The notes under the pieces: model-generated
Database searches by the model: none
Told to the model about the DNA's origin: nothing
Seen by the model: only the letters and a program-made list of their open reading frames with translations
Origin: an uncultured Sphingomonas sp.
Lineage (GTDB): Bacteria > Pseudomonadota > Alphaproteobacteria > Sphingomonadales > Sphingomonadaceae
NCBI RefSeq assembly: GCF_937871615.1
Contig: NZ_CALMPA010000001.1
Span: forward strand, 1 to 57,431
Reading direction: 5' to 3'
DNA length: 57,431 nt
In this document: piece after piece, positions 53,611-57,431 of the stretch
Layout of the letters: each line of letters starts with the position of its first letter
How positions within the stretch are numbered: position 1 is the stretch's first letter
Program-made: the position numbers and the translations under genes

Positions 53611-53737
53611 GTCTGCTCCCAATAATTCCGAGCCATCGAGATAGAGAGGGAGCAGCCCATAAGCAACGCCGGGGGAAAGCCGCGCCGGAAATGCGCCGGC
53701 AAGCGCATTTCACGACATCAGCCCCCCGGTCGAAGGC

Positions 53738-54739
53738 TCAATCGGCGACGCGCACCACCAGCTTGCCGATCGCCTGCCGCCCGCCAAGCCGCGCGATCGC
53801 CTCGCCGCCCTTTTCCAGCGGAAAGACCTCGGTGATCTTCGGCGCGATCTTGCCCGCCGCCCACAGATCGAACAACTGCCCGATATTGGCGCGGTTGCGC
53901 GCCGGCTCGCGCGCCGCGAACGCGCCCCAGAACACGCCGCAGATGTCGCAGCTCTTGAGCAGGGTCAGGTTGAGCGGCAGCTTGGGGATACCGGCGGGGA
54001 AGCCGATCACCAGATAGCGCCCCTCCCATGCCATCGCGCGCACCGCCGGCTCGGCATAATCGCCGCCGACCGCATCATAGACGAGATCAAAGCCGTTCGG
54101 CCCCGCCTTCGCCTTGAACGCATCGGCAAGCGCCTTGGATTCGTCCTTGGAGAATGGCGCGCGGCCATAGACGATCACGTCGTCCGCCCCCGCCGCGCGC
54201 ACCGCCTGCGCCTTTTCCTCCGACGAAACCGCGCCGACGACGCGCGCGCCGAACGCCTTGCCCAGTTCCACCGCAGCCAGCCCGACGCCCCCGGCGGCAC
54301 CGAGCACGAGCAAGGTCTCGCCCGGCTTGATATGCCCGCGATCAATCAGCGCGTGGATCGTCGTGCCATAAGTGAGCAGCATCGAGGCGCCCTCCTCGAA
54401 GCTGCGCGCCGCCGGCAGCGCATAGAGCCCCGCTTCGCGGATCACGACCTTCTCGCTCAGGCCGCCCATGCCGGTATTGCCCATCACGCGATCGCCGGGC
54501 CTGAACGTGGTCACGCCCTCGCCAACCGCTTCGACCACGCCCGAAATCTCGCCACCCGGCGCGAACGGGCGCGGCGGCTTGAACTGATATTTGTCCTCGA
54601 TCACGAGCACATCGGGGAAGTTGATCGCGCACGCCTTCACCGCGACCAGCACTTCGCCCGGCCCAGGCATGGGATCGGGCAGTTCGCCGATCGTCAGAGT
54701 TTCCGGTCCGCCGATCGCGGTCGACAATAATGCGCGCAT
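53738..54739 (-). CDS. NADPH:quinone oxidoreductase-like MDR protein (second copy type)
   Basis: A 333-residue zinc-free medium-chain reductase. The NADPH motif is LGAAGGVGLAAVELGKAFG, the N-terminal half includes CAINFPDVLVIEDKYQFKPP and GGEISGVVEAVGEGV, and later FDLVYDAVGGDYAEPAVRAM. Only moderately alike to the MDR gene at 20373, so not a recent duplicate. ATG 54739 has AAGGAG upstream. It is a single gene between the leu genes and the DUF1476 unit; substrate unknown. Confidence 0.9.
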   Translation of the reverse strand: MRALLSTAIGGPETLTIGELPDPMPGPGEVLVAVKACAINFPDVLVIEDKYQFKPPRPFAPGGEISGVVEAVGEGVTTFRPGDRVMGNTGMGGLSEKVVIREAGLYALPAARSFEEGASMLLTYGTTIHALIDRGHIKPGETLLVLGAAGGVGLAAVELGKAFGARVVGAVSSEEKAQAVRAAGADDVIVYGRAPFSKDESKALADAFKAKAGPNGFDLVYDAVGGDYAEPAVRAMAWEGRYLVIGFPAGIPKLPLNLTLLKSCDICGVFWGAFAAREPARNRANIGQLFDLWAAGKIAPKITEVFPLEKGGEAIARLGGRQAIGKLVVRVAD

Positions 54740-54852
54740 TTCCGCTCCTTCTCTCCGCACGAACGCGCCCCCTCACGAGGTCACGCGGACGTTTTCGAAT
54801 TGACGGTATCGTCTTGGAGCGTACGGCGCGGCGCGTCCAGAGGGTTTGCGCG

Positions 54853-55446
54853 CTATGCCGCGCGGCGGCTCACCCAGCCACGCGCCGCGTCGATTTCCGT
54901 TTCATAGCGGGAGATCGCGGCATCGCGCTCCATCGTCAGGCCGATCTCGTCCAGCCCGTGCATCAGGCATTCGCGACGAAACGGATCGAGCGAGAATGCG
55001 AACCGATCCTGATAAGGCGTCGTCACCGTCATGCTTTCGAGGTCAACCGTGATCGGATCGGTCTTCGCCGCCTCCAACAGCCGGTCGATCGCTTCCTGCG
55101 GCAACACCACCGTGACGATGCCGTTCTTGAACGCATTGCCGGAGAAGATGTCGGAAAAGCTCGGCGCGATCACCGCCTTGATGCCCAAATCATTGAGCGC
55201 CCAGGCGGCATGTTCGCGGCTGGAGCCGCAGCCGAAATTGTCGCCCGCGATCAGGATCGGGGCGCCAGTATAGGCCGGATCGTCGAACACATTGCCCGGC
55301 ACCGCGCGCACCGTTTCAAACGCGCCACGGCCAAGCCCGGCGCGGGTGATCGTCTTCAGCCAGTGCGCCGGAATAATCACATCGGTATCGACGTTCTTCT
55401 GGCCCCATGGATAGGCGCGGCCGGAAACGCTCGTCACGGCTTCCAT
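54853..55446 (-). CDS. leuD: 3-isopropylmalate dehydratase small subunit
   Basis: A 197-residue subunit of isopropylmalate isomerase. [20 protein letters not shown], the swivel-domain signature [14 protein letters not shown], and [19 protein letters not shown] are typical. Start ATG 55446 has GAGGAG close upstream. It lies downstream of leuC with a 36-residue gene between. Confidence 0.95.
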   Translation of the reverse strand: MEAVTSVSGRAYPWGQKNVDTDVIIPAHWLKTITRAGLGRGAFETVRAVPGNVFDDPAYTGAPILIAGDNFGCGSSREHAAWALNDLGIKAVIAPSFSDIFSGNAFKNGIVTVVLPQEAIDRLLEAAKTDPITVDLESMTVTTPYQDRFAFSLDPFRRECLMHGLDEIGLTMERDAAISRYETEIDAARGWVSRRAA

Positions 55447-55470
55447 CTTGTCACTCCTCGCACGCGCGGA

Positions 55471-55581
55471 TCAGCGCGCCATCTTATTCTTCGCCACAAC
55501 CGGGGGCTTTCCGATCGCGGCATAGGCCGCGACCCCGGCAAACAACGATCCGGCGATCAGCAGCAGCAGCACCTTCTTCAT
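55471..55581 (-). CDS. 36-residue hydrophobic peptide gene between leuC and leuD
   Basis: Encodes 36 residues: MKKVLLLLIAGSLFAGVAAY, then a short Lys/Pro/Val-rich tail (GKPPVVAKN). It looks like a signal anchor or small secreted peptide. The ATG at 55581 has a clear GAGAGG ribosome site, 21 bases past the leuC stop. It would be missed by length cut-offs. Confidence 0.6.
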   Translation of the reverse strand: MKKVLLLLIAGSLFAGVAAYAAIGKPPVVAKNKMAR

Positions 55582-55602
55582 CGCCTCTCCCCTCCCTTCC
55601 GA

Positions 55603-57033
55603 TTATCGCATCAGTTCGCGCACGTCGGTGAGCCGGCCCTTGACCGCCGCCGCCGCCGCCATCGCGGGCGAGACGAGATGGGTGCGCGCACCCGGCCCCT
55701 GCCGCCCGACGAAATTGCGGTTGCTGGTGGAGGCGCAACGCTCGCCCGGCGGCACCTTGTCCGGGTTCATCGCCAGGCACATCGAGCACCCCGGCTCACG
55801 CCATTCGAACCCGGCAGCGGCGAAGATACGATCGAGCCCCTCGGCCTCCGCCTGCCGCTTGACCAGGCCCGAGCCGGGGACGACCATCGCGCGCACGCCA
55901 TCGGCAACACGCCGCCCGTCGGCGACCGCCGCTGCCGCGCGCAGATCCTCGATCCGGCTGTTGGTGCAGCTACCGATGAAGACGTGCTGGATCGCCACAT
56001 CCTCCATCCGCGTGCCGGGGGTGAGCCCCATGTAATCGAGCGACTTGCGCGCCGCCGCCTGTTTGGAAGGGTCCGCGAAACTCTCCGGATCCGGGACGAT
56101 GCCGGTGATCGGCACCACGTCTTCCGGGCTGGTGCCCCATGTCAGGCCCGGCGCGATATCGCTCGCCGCCAGCACGACGCGCCTGTCGTAACTCGCCCCC
56201 GCATCGGTGGCGAGCGAGCGCCACCAGGCGACCGCCTTGTCCCATTCCGCGCCCGCCGGGGCCATCGGGCGCCCCTTCAGATAGGCGAAGGTGGCATCGT
56301 CGGGCGCGATCATCCCGGCGCGCGCGCCGCCCTCGATCGACATATTGGCGATCGTCAGCCGCCCTTCCAGCGACATGGCGCGGATCACGTCGCCGGTATA
56401 TTCGATGACATGGCCGGTGCCGCCCGCCGCGCCGATCCTGCCGATGATCGCGAGGATCACGTCCTTCGGGCTGACGCCGAAGCCGAGCGTGCCATCGACG
56501 CGCACTTCCATCGTTTTCGATTGCGACAGCAGCAGCGTCTGTGTGGCGAGCACATGCTCCACCTCGCTGGTGCCGATGCCGAACGCCAGCGCGCCCAGCG
56601 CGCCGTGCGCCGAGGTGTGGCTGTCTCCGCACACCACCGTGGTTCCCGGCAGGGTGAAGCCCTGTTCAGGCCCGACGACATGGACGATGCCCTGTTCGGC
56701 GGCCAGCGCGTCGATATAGGGCACACCGAATTCCGCGACATTGTGGCGCAGCGCGGAAAGCTGCGTTGCGCTTTCGGGATCGGCGATCGGCAGTTCGTTG
56801 CCCGCCGCATCGACGCGCGGCGTGGTCGGCAGGTTGTGATCGGGCACCGCCAGCGTCAGATCGGGGCGACGCACCTTGCGCCCGGCGGCGCGAAGCCCCT
56901 CGAACGCCTGTGGGCTGGTGACCTCATGGACGAGGTGGCGATCAATATAGATCAGGCAGGTGCCGTCATCGCGCCGTTCGACGACATGCGCGTTCCAGAC
57001 CTTTTCGTAGAGCGTGAGCGGGCGACTTAACAT
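55603..57033 (-). CDS. leuC: 3-isopropylmalate dehydratase large subunit
   Basis: A 476-residue [4Fe-4S] aconitase-family enzyme of leucine synthesis. The cluster Cys are in [16 protein letters not shown] and [15 protein letters not shown], with [22 protein letters not shown] and [19 protein letters not shown] as the active-site Ser/Arg region. The start at 57033 has no strong ribosome site. It is the first gene of the leuC-small peptide-leuD run. Confidence 0.96.
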   Translation of the reverse strand: MLSRPLTLYEKVWNAHVVERRDDGTCLIYIDRHLVHEVTSPQAFEGLRAAGRKVRRPDLTLAVPDHNLPTTPRVDAAGNELPIADPESATQLSALRHNVAEFGVPYIDALAAEQGIVHVVGPEQGFTLPGTTVVCGDSHTSAHGALGALAFGIGTSEVEHVLATQTLLLSQSKTMEVRVDGTLGFGVSPKDVILAIIGRIGAAGGTGHVIEYTGDVIRAMSLEGRLTIANMSIEGGARAGMIAPDDATFAYLKGRPMAPAGAEWDKAVAWWRSLATDAGASYDRRVVLAASDIAPGLTWGTSPEDVVPITGIVPDPESFADPSKQAAARKSLDYMGLTPGTRMEDVAIQHVFIGSCTNSRIEDLRAAAAVADGRRVADGVRAMVVPGSGLVKRQAEAEGLDRIFAAAGFEWREPGCSMCLAMNPDKVPPGERCASTSNRNFVGRQGPGARTHLVSPAMAAAAAVKGRLTDVRELMR

Positions 57034-57050
57034 GATAGCTATGCATTAAC

Positions 57051-57083
57051 CGCAAACGGGGCCTGCACGAAACCCCGTTTGCG
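57051..57083 (-). terminator. Perfect hairpin between the CoA-transferase gene and leuC
   Basis: CGCAAACGGGG (57051-57061) and CCCCGTTTGCG (57073-57083) form a perfect 11-base stem with an 11-base loop, 36 bases past the CoA-transferase stop. GTTAA follows on the minus strand; it should separate the two units. Confidence 0.7.
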
Positions 57084-57119
57084 GGCGTTTATCGCAAAGA
57101 AATTGCCCGTGCCCCCGGC

Positions 57120-57431
57120 TCAGCCCTCCAGCGCCACCTCATAATGCGCCGTCGTCTTGGCCGCGACCTCATCGGCGGTGACGCCCGGCGCCAGCTCGAT
57201 CAACCGGAACGGCGAATTGTGATCGTGGCGCTGGAACACCGCAAGATCGGTGACGATCATATCGACCACGTTCCGCCCGGTGAGCGGCAGCGTGCAGGCG
57301 GGGATGAACTTCGGATCGCCGTTCTTGCTGCTATGCTCCATCACGACGATGATCTTCTTGACGCCCGCGACGAGATCCATCGCGCCGCCCATGCCCTTGA
57401 TCATCTTGCCGGGGATCATCCAGTTGGCGAT
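57120..57431 (-). CDS. 3-oxoacid CoA-transferase subunit B, C-terminal part (start off window)
   Basis: About 103 residues of the subunit B C-terminus are visible, running off the right edge. [37 protein letters not shown] and [18 protein letters not shown] are typical of ScoB/PcaJ-type CoA transferases. The catalytic Glu lies beyond the edge. It probably transfers CoA from succinyl-CoA to acetoacetate or a related 3-oxoacid; the subunit A gene should follow to the right. Confidence 0.88.
   Translation of the reverse strand: MANWMIPGKMIKGMGGAMDLVAGVKKIIVVMEHSSKNGDPKFIPACTLPLTGRNVVDMIVTDLAVFQRHDHNSPFRLIELAPGVTADEVAAKTTAHYEVALEG

Overview
The window looks like a chromosomal segment from a high-GC alphaproteobacterium of the Sphingomonadales, most likely Sphingomonas or a close relative. 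This rests on overall protein similarity, the third-position GC bias, the hflK-hflC-degP, tamA-tamB, phasin/phaC and glnB-glnA neighbourhoods, an ATP synthase zeta-type protein (DUF1476) beside bolA and grxD, and GC-rich intergenic repeats. I see no rRNA, convincing tRNA, insertion sequence, integrase, CRISPR array or complete prophage. Most genes are ordinary core or lineage genes, packed tightly with many 4-base start/stop overlaps.

Layout, left to right. 1-8.3 kb: partial dicarboxylate transporter, CoA-binding protein, Mrp ATPase, divergent hflK-hflC and a Do-like protease, a HerA-type ATPase and a thioesterase. 8.4-15.6 kb: an atypical acetyltransferase, small genes, then tamA-tamB for outer-membrane assembly. 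15.6-26.5 kb: a catabolic region (EthD protein, aldehyde dehydrogenase, beta-helix protein, GMC oxidoreductase, quinone oxidoreductase) with a TetR regulator facing a thiolase and two acyl-CoA synthetases across a perfect palindromic operator. 26.5-31.4 kb: murA, a 517-base gene-free stretch with a perfect 28-base inverted repeat, clpS, and the polyhydroxyalkanoate genes phasin and phaC with PhaR-like boxes.

31.5-37.8 kb: aminotransferase, TauE-type exporter, a second acetyltransferase, and an unusual divergent locus: a self-cleaving-type S24 repressor whose predicted leaderless promoter holds a perfect palindrome, facing two small unknown genes behind a LexA-type box. CinA-like protein, methionine aminopeptidase and an LssY-domain protein follow. 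38-42.2 kb: a lipoprotein PQQ/heme dehydrogenase, then glnB-glnA behind a near-consensus sigma-54 promoter. 42.4-50.4 kb: secreted and porin-like proteins, an M20 peptidase, purS-purQ, nadA, a membrane protein, a DUF4230 protein and a metallo-hydrolase. 50.4-57.4 kb: a BlaI/M56 regulator-protease pair with its operator, grxD-bolA-DUF1476, a quinone oxidoreductase, leuC and leuD with a 36-residue gene between them, and the end of a CoA-transferase B subunit.

No exotic multi-gene system could be demonstrated. The strongest candidate for something undescribed is the S24/LexA-box switch at 34.2-35.4 kb. Next come the phasin with a histone-like tail and a second internal start, and the PBP-less BlaR/BlaI pair. 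All promoter, operator and terminator calls were made by eye and are unmeasured.
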